This document shows, in pieces, positions 1 to 8,798 of a stretch of 64,000 bases of DNA. Origin of the DNA: Thermanaerosceptrum fracticalcis (GTDB lineage Bacteria; Bacillota; Peptococcia; DRI-13); contig NZ_CP045798.1 of the NCBI RefSeq assembly GCF_000746025.2, positions 916,501 to 980,500 on the forward strand, in the 5' to 3' direction. Under the pieces are notes generated by a model. The model saw nothing but the letters and a program-made list of their open reading frames with translations, was not told the DNA's origin and ran no database searches. How positions within the stretch are numbered: the first letter of the stretch is position 1; each line of letters starts with the position of its first letter. Both the position numbers and the translations under genes were made by a program.

Positions 1-354
1 TTTACCTATGGCTGCGGCTGTATCGCCATAAATTTTTCGTAAAATGGTGTGATTGCCGGTAAGGGACAGCCAGATAACTCTAGGTTCAGACCAACGGGGA
101 AAAGCGCCAATTTTCCCCAGGGACATGAAGGGAGCCGGGGTTTTCTGCAATATGGGGGTAAACTCACGCAGCATTTTTTCCACTAAAGAAGGATGAATAT
201 CTCCCAGAAAATGTAAAGTAAGATGAAGATTAGCTGAGTTAACCCATCTTAAGTGTGGAAAAATACGGGCCAGTTCAGTTTGTAACTGCGTGACAGCTTC
301 CACTACCGGTTCAGGTAATTCAAAGGCCCAAAAAGCCCGTATTGTTTGGACCAC
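1..354 (-). CDS. thpR: RNA 2',3'-cyclic phosphodiesterase (2H family), 5' part
   Basis: Partial gene: the first 118 codons are present and the frame runs off the left edge. The protein begins near VQTIRAFWAFELPEPVV and contains HLTLHFLG, the first of the two HxTx motifs of 2H phosphoesterases; the second would lie outside the window. Family members hydrolyse 2',3'-cyclic phosphate ends of RNA and were formerly called 2'-5' RNA ligases. The start is GTG at 354, preceded by AGGAGGG about 9 bases upstream. It lies 15 bp after the helicase stop, so the two are probably cotranscribed. In many Clostridia thpR sits close to cinA, which agrees with the cinA gene found here. Confidence 0.85.
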   Translation of the reverse strand, partial: MVQTIRAFWAFELPEPVVEAVTQLQTELARIFPHLRWVNSANLHLTLHFLGDIHPSLVEKMLREFTPILQKTPAPFMSLGKIGAFPRWSEPRVIWLSLTGNHTILRKIYGDTAAAIGK

Positions 355-369
355 TTAATAATCTCCCTC

Positions 370-1950
370 CTATTTGGCCCGTGCCGGCTGTACGGAGATT
401 CTCTTCCCGTTAATAAACTGCCGGTCCATAATATGAATGACCCTGTGGGCCACATCCTCCGGGACCTCCATAAAAGTAAATTTATCGTAGATATCGATAT
501 CCCCTACGGCTTTAGGAGATATTCCCGTTTCGTTGGCCACGAGGTTAACCAGGTCTGCAGGCCGTATTTTCTGCTGCCGGCCGATGGTCATAAACAGCCT
601 GACCATACCGGGTTTGGCACCGGTATTCCCAAAATCGGCACTAAAGTCTACTTCACTTAATTCAACTCCCCTCAGGGTAAAGGCATATTTGAGGGCTGCC
701 GCCGTTAAATCCACGGGATCAAAACGGGACATCATATCCAGGGCAATGGATTGATAAGTCCCCAGGTTGCCTTCCTGTACAATATTTTGCAGGGATTGAA
801 AGATAACTTCTTTCTGCTGTTCCACCACTTCCTGCAAAGACGGTAAAGAGGCCCTGGTAATCTTGGCTTTTACTAATTTTTCAATAAGTCTTAACTGACG
901 ATATTCCGGGGGCGTAATCAGTGTTAAGGCCTTCCCTTCTCTTCCCGCTCTCCCCGTCCTGCCAATACGGTGTACGTAAGATTCGGGATCCTGGGGTATA
1001 TCAAAATTAATGACATGGGTGATTTTATCTATATCCAGGCCCCGGGCGGCCACATCAGTAGCTACCAATAGATCAACTTCACCCTGGCGAAAACTTTTCA
1101 TGGTTTTATCCCGCTGGGCTTGTGTTAAATCACCGTGTAAACCCTCGGCAAAATAACCTCTGGTTTGCAGGCTGGCTACCAGTTCATCCACACCCCGTTT
1201 GGTACGGCAAAAAATAAGGGCCGATTCATAGTTTTCATAATCGAGGATACGACAGAGGGCATCCACCTTGGAACCCTGGGCAACTTCAAAATAATACTGT
1301 TGAATGAGGGGTACGGTCAGAGTGTCTTTGTTGATGGTAATAAGGCGAGGATTTTTCAAATATTTCTCAGCTAAACGCTGGATGGGCAAGGGCATGGTGG
1401 CTGAGAACAAGAGGGTTTGCCTCTCCACGGGTGTTTTCTGTAAGATGTTTTCAATGTCTTCAATGAAACCCATGTCCAGCATTTCATCGGCTTCATCGAG
1501 GACGAAAATTTTTACGTTTTCTAAATTCAGGGTTCTCCGTTCCAGGTGATCCAGGATCCTGCCAGGGGTACCAATGACTACGTGGACGCCAAAACGCAGG
1601 GAACGTATCTGGCGCTCTATGGACTGGCCCCCGTAAATGGGTAAGACCTTCACCTGTTTATGTTTGCCGATACTGGCGATTTCTCCTGCTACCTGGATGG
1701 CTAACTCCCGGGTGGGTGTTAAGATTAAAGCCTGTACCGCAAACCATTTGGGATTGATTTTTTCTACAATAGGGATACCGAAGGCTGCGGTTTTACCGGT
1801 TCCAGTTTGGGCCTGGCCAATAACGTCTTGGTTTTCCATAACCAGGGGAATAGCCTGGGCCTGTATGGGGGTAGGTTCCTCAAAACCCATATCGGAAAGG
1901 GCAGCCACCACCTTCCTTGATAAAGAAAGCTGTCCGAATTTCTCTTGCAT
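370..1950 (-). CDS. deaD: DEAD-box ATP-dependent RNA helicase with DbpA-type RNA-binding domain
   Basis: 526 aa RNA helicase with the full motif set in order: Q motif (PTPIQ), motif I AQTGTGKT near residue 50, PTRELA, TPGR, DEAD, SAT, IFCRT, ARGLD and HRIGRTGRAG. The last 75 or so residues resemble the RRM-like DbpA RNA-binding domain seen in CshA/DeaD/YxiN proteins. These enzymes unwind RNA during ribosome assembly and mRNA decay in the cytoplasm. It follows the metallophosphoesterase gene by about 30 bp and precedes thpR, suggesting one transcript. Assignment to the CshA/DeaD group is secure; the exact paralogue is not. Confidence 0.95.
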   Translation of the reverse strand: MQEKFGQLSLSRKVVAALSDMGFEEPTPIQAQAIPLVMENQDVIGQAQTGTGKTAAFGIPIVEKINPKWFAVQALILTPTRELAIQVAGEIASIGKHKQVKVLPIYGGQSIERQIRSLRFGVHVVIGTPGRILDHLERRTLNLENVKIFVLDEADEMLDMGFIEDIENILQKTPVERQTLLFSATMPLPIQRLAEKYLKNPRLITINKDTLTVPLIQQYYFEVAQGSKVDALCRILDYENYESALIFCRTKRGVDELVASLQTRGYFAEGLHGDLTQAQRDKTMKSFRQGEVDLLVATDVAARGLDIDKITHVINFDIPQDPESYVHRIGRTGRAGREGKALTLITPPEYRQLRLIEKLVKAKITRASLPSLQEVVEQQKEVIFQSLQNIVQEGNLGTYQSIALDMMSRFDPVDLTAAALKYAFTLRGVELSEVDFSADFGNTGAKPGMVRLFMTIGRQQKIRPADLVNLVANETGISPKAVGDIDIYDKFTFMEVPEDVAHRVIHIMDRQFINGKRISVQPARAK

Positions 1951-1982
1951 GAAAAGACTCCTTTCAAAAACGATAATAATAA

Positions 1983-3389
1983 TTATATTTTTCCCGTATT
2001 CACTCCACTTGTCTTAAATAGTTTCCTTTCCAGGGTAAAGCCCCGTTCCAGGTTGTACACCCGGATCGTATCGGCAGCCACCAGTTCCGGTTCATTTTGG
2101 GAGTTTCTCCGAAAATGTAAGAGCACCACAGAATAGGGTATTTCTTTGGTGGCCTGCAACCCTCTTAAACCGGCCGCCCCTGTGGTCCCCGCGTTGATCA
2201 GAACCGTTCCTTTCTCCTGGCTAATGGAATACTGGTGGGTGTGTCCGAATAAAATCAAAGGGGTTTGTCCCAGCAAAGGTTCGGTAATATTAAAATTATG
2301 CACAGCAATGAGATGGGGCTTTTTCACCGCTTCGTTCCATAACTGTAGTAACTTGGCCCTATACCGCTCTACCACTTCATTGTCGGAGGGTGCGATTTTC
2401 CTGGAAGTTGAGGAGGGGTCAGCCATGGCCAGGATACGTAAGCCCTGTACGTCTACGATCCCACCCGTAAGAACCTGTACTTGAGGATAGCGGGAAAGTT
2501 GTTTCACAATGTCCGGTGAATCATGGTTACCCGGAATAAATACATAGGGGATTTTAAAATCCATCAATCCTTTGAGTAAAAGGCCTTCTACGGGGGTGCC
2601 AAAATCTGTGATATCACCCGTATCAATGACCATATCCACCGAAAAACTGGTGACGATCTGCTGTAAAAATTGGTGGGCCACAGGGTTGTTATGCATATCA
2701 CTGACATGAAGAACCAGAAGATCGTCCTCTTTTTCTAAGACAGGACTGACTTCATTAATTCTTTCGTAGAGACTGTTAAGATTGGCGGCCATGATCTTCA
2801 TTTGTTCACCTAAAAGATTAAACTTGTGCAGGGCCGTTTCCACCATGTTCACAGCCCAGGGAGCTGCTTTCAAAGCCCCCTGGAATTCGGGGGAACGAAA
2901 CTTTTCCTTATCATAAGTGGCATAAGTTAAACCCAGGAGGGTAAAACAAAGGAGCAAACTGGCTACAGTTCCTAAGAGCGCCGGTTTAACCTGTTTACCC
3001 GTAATGAGGATGGCACCTATGATGCCGCCTAAGATGGCCAGAATTGAGAGACGCAGTATATAAAGAATACCTATTCTTATGGCTTCCGACCTAAGCTCTG
3101 TCCATAACTGTTTTGACCCCACTCGGGCGGAAAGCAGTTGCTGTAAGCTGTCCAGGTCAATATTAAGCAATTCCAGACTAATTTTTAAGGGGCTGAGATG
3201 GGTTTTGGCTGAGATGGTACCCACGGGAGGGAGCCTGAATTCTGTTAGACCATGGTCCAGTACCTGTAAAGAAATACGCCATTCCAAAGCTTTCAGGTGA
3301 AAGGACATGGAACCAAAAACGGAAATGAATAATAAGGCAAGGAATAAAGATAAGAGGACAACCTTAACATAAATCATTGTTTTTGTCAT
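1983..3389 (-). CDS. membrane-anchored calcineurin-like metallophosphoesterase
   Basis: 468 aa. The N-terminus has one hydrophobic segment (about residues 8-28), a stretch of about 70 polar residues, then two more membrane segments (about 105-155). From about residue 225 a calcineurin-like phosphoesterase domain follows, with its metal-ligand motifs in order: DMHN, GDITD, GNHDS, VHNF and GHTHQ. The substrate is unknown. The start codon overlaps the cinA stop by 4 bp (ATGA), so translation is probably coupled. The domain may face either side of the membrane. Domain call is firm; cellular role is not known. Confidence 0.85.
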   Translation of the reverse strand: MTKTMIYVKVVLLSLFLALLFISVFGSMSFHLKALEWRISLQVLDHGLTEFRLPPVGTISAKTHLSPLKISLELLNIDLDSLQQLLSARVGSKQLWTELRSEAIRIGILYILRLSILAILGGIIGAILITGKQVKPALLGTVASLLLCFTLLGLTYATYDKEKFRSPEFQGALKAAPWAVNMVETALHKFNLLGEQMKIMAANLNSLYERINEVSPVLEKEDDLLVLHVSDMHNNPVAHQFLQQIVTSFSVDMVIDTGDITDFGTPVEGLLLKGLMDFKIPYVFIPGNHDSPDIVKQLSRYPQVQVLTGGIVDVQGLRILAMADPSSTSRKIAPSDNEVVERYRAKLLQLWNEAVKKPHLIAVHNFNITEPLLGQTPLILFGHTHQYSISQEKGTVLINAGTTGAAGLRGLQATKEIPYSVVLLHFRRNSQNEPELVAADTIRVYNLERGFTLERKLFKTSGVNTGKI

Positions 3390-4639
3390 CTTTTACTGAC
3401 ACCTAAATATTTACGGATGAGATTGAGGGCAGTTATAGTAGCCCGCTGGCGAATGGTATCCCTGTCTCCGGTAAAGTGATAACCGGAGGACCAGTGAAGA
3501 TCGGAGGCAGCAAGGGCTATGTAAACTAAACCCACAGGTTTGTCGCTGCTGCCTCCTCCGGGTCCGGCAATGCCGGTAATGCCAATGCCCAGCATACTTC
3601 CGGTAAGTTCTCTGATTCTATTGGCCATAAAACTTGCGGTCTCCTGGCTTACCGCGCCGTGAGCGGCAATAACCTCTTCCGGAACCCCTAATATTTTCGT
3701 CTTAATGTCATTGCTGTAAGCTGTAATGGAACCGAGAAAATAAAGGGATGAACCCGGTACCGAGGTTAAAACCTGACTCAGCATGCCGCCGGTACATGAT
3801 TCGGCGGTACTGACAGTCAAGTTCTGCGCCTTTAGCTCTTCTGCAATGCTGTCCACCAGTGATACCTCATCTGTGGCAAATAAATATTCCCCTACACGTT
3901 CTCGAATTTCTCTCACTAACGGGAAGATGATTTGGAGAAACTCCTCCTTGTCCCGGGCCCGGGCCGTTAAACGCAGGTGAACTTCACCGCTTTTGGCAAG
4001 TAAGGCCAAAGTGGGTTCGGTTTGCCGGACAAAAAGGTCTTTGAGCATCCATTCCAATTTGGATTCCCCAATACCCACAAATTTCAAGACATGAGAAAAC
4101 AAACCTTTAGTCCCCGGAGGAATCACATTTTCTCGAAGCCAGGGAACAGCGTATTGGGAAAACATATGTTCCATCTCCACCGGGGGACCGGGAAGGATAA
4201 GATAAGCACACCCTTCATGCTGCAGGGCCATACCCGGGGCTGTTCCCCTGTCATTGACTAAAATGGTTGCACCCGGCACAAACGCCGCCTGTTTGATGTT
4301 ATTCTCTGTCATTTCACTGTTTCTTCTGGCAAAAAATTCCTTCAGTTTAGCTAATTCCTCCGGATTTATCTCCAGGGATAAATTTAGAAATTCCGCCAAA
4401 GTTTCTTTGGTGAGATCGTCATCCGTAGGGCCAAGCCCCCCCGTCAGAATAATCAGCTGTGCACGGGAACGGGCTATGGTTAAGGCATCCATAATCCGTT
4501 TTTTATTATCGCCGACAGAGGTGTGATAATAAACATTAATTCCCAGGCCGGCTAATTTCTCTGAAAGATACCTGGTATTAGTATTAATTATTTGACCCAG
4601 TAACAATTCTGTTCCTATAGAAATAATTTCCCCATTCAT
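3386..4639 (-). CDS. cinA: CinA family protein (competence/damage-inducible; nicotinamide-nucleotide amidase type)
   Basis: 417 aa, normal full length. The N-terminal MoCF/COG1058 domain carries GTELLLGQIINTN and LTGGLGPTDDD. The C-terminal CinA amidase domain carries TAESCTGGML and GITGIAGPGGG. Known relatives hydrolyse NMN to nicotinate mononucleotide or ADP-ribose-type pyrophosphates in pyridine nucleotide salvage. The gene follows its own sigma-A-like promoter (4676-4704) and overlaps the next gene by 4 bp. In many Firmicutes cinA is followed by recA, but here a metallophosphoesterase and a helicase follow instead. Confidence 0.95.
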   Translation of the reverse strand: MNGEIISIGTELLLGQIINTNTRYLSEKLAGLGINVYYHTSVGDNKKRIMDALTIARSRAQLIILTGGLGPTDDDLTKETLAEFLNLSLEINPEELAKLKEFFARRNSEMTENNIKQAAFVPGATILVNDRGTAPGMALQHEGCAYLILPGPPVEMEHMFSQYAVPWLRENVIPPGTKGLFSHVLKFVGIGESKLEWMLKDLFVRQTEPTLALLAKSGEVHLRLTARARDKEEFLQIIFPLVREIRERVGEYLFATDEVSLVDSIAEELKAQNLTVSTAESCTGGMLSQVLTSVPGSSLYFLGSITAYSNDIKTKILGVPEEVIAAHGAVSQETASFMANRIRELTGSMLGIGITGIAGPGGGSSDKPVGLVYIALAASDLHWSSGYHFTGDRDTIRQRATITALNLIRKYLGVSKR

Positions 4640-4675
4640 AAGATCATTACTCTCCCGCCTTCTCTTGCTTGCTTC

Positions 4676-4704
4676 ATTGTAACCAAAATTACTCTATAAA
4701 TCAA
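4676..4704 (-). promoter_or_regulatory. sigma-A-type promoter for cinA
   Basis: On the minus strand a TTGATT -35 box and a TACAAT -10 box are separated by 17 bp. It lies just upstream of cinA and downstream of the ptsI terminator, so it probably starts the cinA transcript. The rest of the 239 bp spacer between ptsI and cinA shows nothing further. Confidence 0.6.
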
Positions 4705-4863
4705 TGTTGCCAGACAATATTAAGTTAAGACGCCTTTCAACCCCACTTCACCAAGTCTGTTTAGCTATGCTCCCATATGGAACGGCTATGGCAGGTCCAT
4801 ATTCTAAGTAGTTATTCAGGGTAATAAAAAAGGACTGTTGTTTTTGAAGTATTTGCAAATTTG

Positions 4864-4897
4864 GTTAAAAAAAAGAGGCTAAAAAAGCCCCTTTAAA
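4864..4897 (-). terminator. intrinsic terminator after ptsI
   Basis: Minus-strand hairpin with arms AGGGGCT and AGCCTCT (one G-T pair), followed by a run of eight T. It overlaps the last codons and stop of ptsI and would end the fructose PTS transcript. Confidence 0.75.
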
Positions 4898-6618
4898 AAT
4901 TCTTCCAGCCTCTGACGAACTTCACCCGTTGTACCCAGTTCAAGAATCCCTTCTATCAGTTTCTCGCATTCCTCGCGTTTACTCTGGATAATAATCTGCT
5001 TCACTTTTTTTATGGCTCCCGCCACCATACTCCATTCATCAAGGCCCAACCCTATGAGCAAAGGAGCTGCCAGCGGATCTCCCACCATTCCGCCGCACAT
5101 TCCGGTCCACTTCCCTTCCTGGTGAGAGGCCTCGATAACCTGTTTGACGAGCCGGATGACCGCCGGGTGAAAGTGGTCGTATAAATAGCCAACTTTTTCA
5201 TTCATGCGGTCAACAGCCAGCGTATATTGCACCAGATCATTTGTCCCGATACTGAAGAAATCAACTTCTTTGGCAAATTGGTCAGCCAAAATGGCTGTGG
5301 AAGGTACTTCCACCATAATCCCTACCTCAACGGAAGAGTCAAAAAGGATTCCTTCTTTTGCCAGCTGATTCTTGACTTCTTCAAAGATGGCTTTAGCCTG
5401 TCTCCATTCTTCCAAACTCGAAATCATTGGAAACATGATTTTTACTTTGCCGTAGCTGCTGGCCCGCAAAATAGCCCGCAACTGGGTAATAAGCAGTTCC
5501 TTCCGGTCAAGACTAAGGCGGATGGCCCGGTAGCCGAGAAAGGGATTCATTTCTTTCGGCAAGGAGAGGTAGGGAAGTTCTTTATCTCCTCCAATATCCA
5601 GCGTACGGATGATAACTGGTTTACCTCCCATAGTGGAAACGACCTCTTTATAGGCCTGGAATTGCTTTTCTTCCGAGGGCATTTGGGTTTCATTCATAAA
5701 TAAAAATTCTGTGCGGTATAAACCAATACCCTCAGCGCCGTGTTCCAGGGCTGTTTTCGCCTCGGCCGGGGTTCCGATGTTGGCGGCAATTTCCACCCGG
5801 AACCCGTCAGTTGTTACTGCGGGCTTAAACGTAAACTGTTCAAGTTCACATAAAGCTTCCTCTTCTCTTTTTCTTTTCGCCTTATATTCTTTAATAATTT
5901 CTTCATGGGGATTAACGATGCACTCTCCCGTGCCGCCGTCAATAATCAAAAAAACTCCGTCAGTAATTTGGTCAAAGTTTTCACCCAAACCGACCACAGC
6001 AGGAATGCCAAGGGAACGGGACAAGATGGCGGTATGGGAGGTCTTACCACCTGTTTTGGTGACAAAACCTAAAACGTATTTTTTGTTTAATTGCACAGTA
6101 TCGGAAGGAGCCAAATCCTCAGCTGCCAAAATAACTTCTTCTTGGATGTCGGCCAGCTGTAAGCCTTTTTTTCCCTGAAGATGGGAAATAAGCCGCTTCC
6201 CTACATCCCGCACATCTGCCGCCCTTTCCCGTAAATATTCATCGTTCATTCCTGCAAATAAGCTGGCAAACTGTTCGACCACTTCATTTACTGCTTTTTC
6301 AGCGGGATATCTTTGTTGCTGAATCTTTTTTTCCATTTCAGGACAAAAAGCCGGGTCATTTAGAAAAGCTTGCTGTGCTATCAAAATAGCAGCTTTATCT
6401 TTGCCAAGCTCTCTTCTTGTCAGCTCAATAAGTTCAGCCAGTTCCTGGTAGGATTTCTCTTTAGCCAGCTGCAGTCGCCCAAGCTCAAAATTGATTTCGG
6501 CTGCCGCTATTGTTTCACGTACAGACCTCATTTGATTATCAAAGGGCTTGTAAAGAAGGACTTTGCCTAAACGTATCCCTTCCGATACGCCTGTACCCCT
6601 GAGGGTTATACCCGCCAT
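4879..6618 (-). CDS. ptsI: PTS enzyme I (phosphoenolpyruvate-protein phosphotransferase)
   Basis: 579 aa, the usual length. It moves phosphate from PEP to HPr. The phospho-histidine sits in GGKTSHTAILS (His195). The C-terminal PEP-binding half has GGDKELPY and GMCGGMVGDP, which carries the catalytic Cys. The ATG overlaps the last base of the HPr stop codon. Unusually, ptsI and ptsH are the last genes of a fructose-specific operon rather than a separate general PTS operon. Confidence 0.98.
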   Translation of the reverse strand: MAGITLRGTGVSEGIRLGKVLLYKPFDNQMRSVRETIAAAEINFELGRLQLAKEKSYQELAELIELTRRELGKDKAAILIAQQAFLNDPAFCPEMEKKIQQQRYPAEKAVNEVVEQFASLFAGMNDEYLRERAADVRDVGKRLISHLQGKKGLQLADIQEEVILAAEDLAPSDTVQLNKKYVLGFVTKTGGKTSHTAILSRSLGIPAVVGLGENFDQITDGVFLIIDGGTGECIVNPHEEIIKEYKAKRKREEEALCELEQFTFKPAVTTDGFRVEIAANIGTPAEAKTALEHGAEGIGLYRTEFLFMNETQMPSEEKQFQAYKEVVSTMGGKPVIIRTLDIGGDKELPYLSLPKEMNPFLGYRAIRLSLDRKELLITQLRAILRASSYGKVKIMFPMISSLEEWRQAKAIFEEVKNQLAKEGILFDSSVEVGIMVEVPSTAILADQFAKEVDFFSIGTNDLVQYTLAVDRMNEKVGYLYDHFHPAVIRLVKQVIEASHQEGKWTGMCGGMVGDPLAAPLLIGLGLDEWSMVAGAIKKVKQIIIQSKREECEKLIEGILELGTTGEVRQRLEEFLKGLF

Positions 6619-6887
6619 TAGGATTCACCAAACCTTTGTTCTACCAATTCCACCAGTGCTTGTACAGCCTTTCCTGCATCCTTTCCGTCAGCCTCGATAG
6701 TAATTTTCGTGCCGCAGGTCAAAGCCAGAGCCATCACTCCCAGGATGCTTTTCGCGTTTGCTTCGGCTCCGTCTTCTTTTTTTACTTTAATTTCCGCTTC
6801 GAATTCGCTGGCTTTTTGCACGAATAGCTGCGCGGGCCTGGCATGCAGGCCGGTTTCATTTGCAATAGTTAGCTCTTTTCTGACCAC
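6618..6887 (-). CDS. ptsH: PTS phosphocarrier protein HPr
   Basis: 89 aa. His15 lies in GLHARPAQ, the site phosphorylated by enzyme I. Ser47 in AKSILGVM matches the regulatory serine phosphorylated by HPr kinase in Gram-positive bacteria, so it can probably take part in CcpA-type catabolite control. The active-site His distinguishes it from the paralogue Crh. It lies between the IIA gene and ptsI. Confidence 0.97.
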   Translation of the reverse strand: MVRKELTIANETGLHARPAQLFVQKASEFEAEIKVKKEDGAEANAKSILGVMALALTCGTKITIEADGKDAGKAVQALVELVEQRFGES

Positions 6888-6901
6888 TAATAAGACCTCC
6901 C

Positions 6902-7354
6902 TTAAACTGTTTCCAAAACCTGCATAACGTCTTCCGGCGACTTAGCTTCCTGTAACTGGTTGCGAAATTTTTCGTGCATAAGTTTACGGGCTATCGCAGC
7001 TAAAATCTGCAGGTGCTCATTTTCCGCCTGTTCTTCCGGAACAGCAATTAAAAACACCACGGAAACAGGTCCGCCGTCAAGAGACTGCCAATCGATAGGC
7101 CGGGCCAGCTTAGCAAATCCTAAGGCCGGCGCTACTACCCCCCAGGATTTACCATGTGGAATAGCAACCCCAAATCCCACAGCGGTGGTTCCCTCTTGTT
7201 CACGTTTTTTCACCGCCTGCACATAAGCTTCTTTATTGGTAACAACACCGGTTTTCACCATTTGTTCGACCATTTTTTCAATGCATTCTTCTTTAGTTTG
7301 AACTTCAAGGGATAACTGGATTCTGTCCTTGTTAATGATTTTCGCCAGCTTCAT
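6902..7354 (-). CDS. fruA: PTS fructose-type enzyme IIA
   Basis: 150 aa stand-alone EIIA of the fructose/mannitol (PTS_EIIA_2) family. The phospho-accepting His67 is in VAIPHGKS. It receives phosphate from HPr and passes it to the IIB domain of the following permease. It lies about 25 bp downstream of the IIBC gene. In many Firmicutes IIA, IIB and IIC are fused in one FruA chain; here IIA is separate. Confidence 0.93.
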   Translation of the reverse strand: MKLAKIINKDRIQLSLEVQTKEECIEKMVEQMVKTGVVTNKEAYVQAVKKREQEGTTAVGFGVAIPHGKSWGVVAPALGFAKLARPIDWQSLDGGPVSVVFLIAVPEEQAENEHLQILAAIARKLMHEKFRNQLQEAKSPEDVMQVLETV

Positions 7355-7379
7355 GGGGTATATCCTTTCGTTTAAAATT

Positions 7380-8759
7380 TTATTTTTCAGCCACAGCTTT
7401 ACTGTGTTTGAGCAAGTTGACCATTAGGGCAGTAATCACGGTTCCTGCGATTATGGCAATGGTGTACATGAATAAATTGCCTACAGCATTTGGAATGGGT
7501 AAGACAAAAATGCCACCATGGGGAGCACGTAAAGTTGCTTTGAATAACATGGAAAGTGCTCCTGTTACTGCGGAACCGGTCATGATAGCCGGAATCACAC
7601 GGAACGGGTCGGCAGCAGCAAAGGGTATGGCTCCTTCTGTGATAAAGGAGATCCCAAGGACAGCGGCTGCTTTCCCCGCTTCTCTTTCTTCCACAGTATA
7701 TTTCTTGGGAGCAAGCAGCGTTGCCAGCCACAAACCTAAAGGCGGTGTCATACCGGCAGCCATGACGGCAGCCATTGGTTCATAAATTCCATTTCCTAAA
7801 AGTCCAACACCAAAAGTGTAGGCAGCTTTGTTTACCGGGCCGCCCATATCAAAGGCCATCATGGCCCCTAAAATCAGACCAAGAACAACGGCATTAGTGC
7901 TACTTAAGCCCGACAGCCAATTGGTCAGAGCATCCATGATAACTTTCACAGGGTTACCAACAACGTAAACCATCAGTAAACCAGTTACTAATGTTGCTAG
8001 GAAAGGTATGATTAAGATGGGTTTTAAACCCTCCAGGTTTTTGGGAAGCTTAATGGAATCTTTCAGCCATTTGGCGATATAACCGGCGATAAAACCGGCC
8101 AAAATCCCACCAAGAAAACCGGCACCAATTTTTGAGGCCAGCATGCCGCCTACTAATCCAGGTGCAAGACCGGGTTTTTCGGCAATGGAGTAAGCAATGA
8201 AACCGGCCAGAATCGGCACCATCAAGGCAAAAGCTGCACCGCCTCCGATGTCCATTAAAGCGGCAGCTAAAGTACCTTGTTGTTTAAATGCTTCAATCCC
8301 AAAGATAAAAGAGATAGCAATAATCAGACCGCCGGCAACTACCAAAGGAATCATAAAGGAAACGCCGTTCATCAAATGCTTGTAAATACCTGTACGCTGG
8401 GCACTGCGCTCCGCTTTTGTTTTTTGCACCTGCGCAATGTAATCCTGGGCTGTTGGCTTTGTGTTTACCGCCTCATCCAATAATTTACCGGGATTTTTAA
8501 TAGCCTCGTTGACGGACGCCTTAATTACAGGTTTTCCATGGAAACGCCCCTCATCAACATCGGTATCTGCGGCAATAATGATAGCATGGGCCTCGGCGAT
8601 TTCCTCTGTTGTTAAAGCATTTTCAACACCAACAGCGCCGCGGGTTTCAACCTTCACCTCAACATTTTTCCCCTCAGCTGCTTTTTTAATCGCTTCGGCA
8701 GCCATATAGGTATGGGCGATACCAGTAGGGCACGCGGTAACAGCTAAAATTTTTTTCAT
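7380..8759 (-). CDS. fruA: PTS fructose transporter subunit IIBC
   Basis: 459 aa. The N-terminal IIB domain (about residues 1-100) has the phospho-cysteine loop TACPTGIAHT (Cys10). After a linker, the C-terminal IIC domain (about 125-450) is a multi-pass membrane region ending in repeated hydrophobic segments. It imports fructose and phosphorylates it to fructose 1-phosphate. Together with the separate IIA gene it forms a complete enzyme II. The neighbouring 1-phosphofructokinase supports fructose as substrate. Confidence 0.94.
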   Translation of the reverse strand: MKKILAVTACPTGIAHTYMAAEAIKKAAEGKNVEVKVETRGAVGVENALTTEEIAEAHAIIIAADTDVDEGRFHGKPVIKASVNEAIKNPGKLLDEAVNTKPTAQDYIAQVQKTKAERSAQRTGIYKHLMNGVSFMIPLVVAGGLIIAISFIFGIEAFKQQGTLAAALMDIGGGAAFALMVPILAGFIAYSIAEKPGLAPGLVGGMLASKIGAGFLGGILAGFIAGYIAKWLKDSIKLPKNLEGLKPILIIPFLATLVTGLLMVYVVGNPVKVIMDALTNWLSGLSSTNAVVLGLILGAMMAFDMGGPVNKAAYTFGVGLLGNGIYEPMAAVMAAGMTPPLGLWLATLLAPKKYTVEEREAGKAAAVLGISFITEGAIPFAAADPFRVIPAIMTGSAVTGALSMLFKATLRAPHGGIFVLPIPNAVGNLFMYTIAIIAGTVITALMVNLLKHSKAVAEK

Positions 8760-8798
8760 GTTTCTTTCCTCCCTTACTTACAAGCTTGCAATTTTAAG

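Noticed and set aside
346-660. Plus-strand open frame of 104 codons
   Set aside because: Antisense to the DEAD-box helicase; no ribosome binding site or recognisable protein features.
5227-5703. Plus-strand open frame of 158 codons
   Set aside because: Antisense to ptsI, no supporting signals.
6618-6887. Crh paralogue instead of HPr
   Set aside because: The active-site His15 is present, which Crh lacks.
7399-7731. 110-codon minus-strand frame inside the fructose IIBC gene
   Set aside because: Out-of-frame shadow of the permease, rich in Cys/Arg/His.
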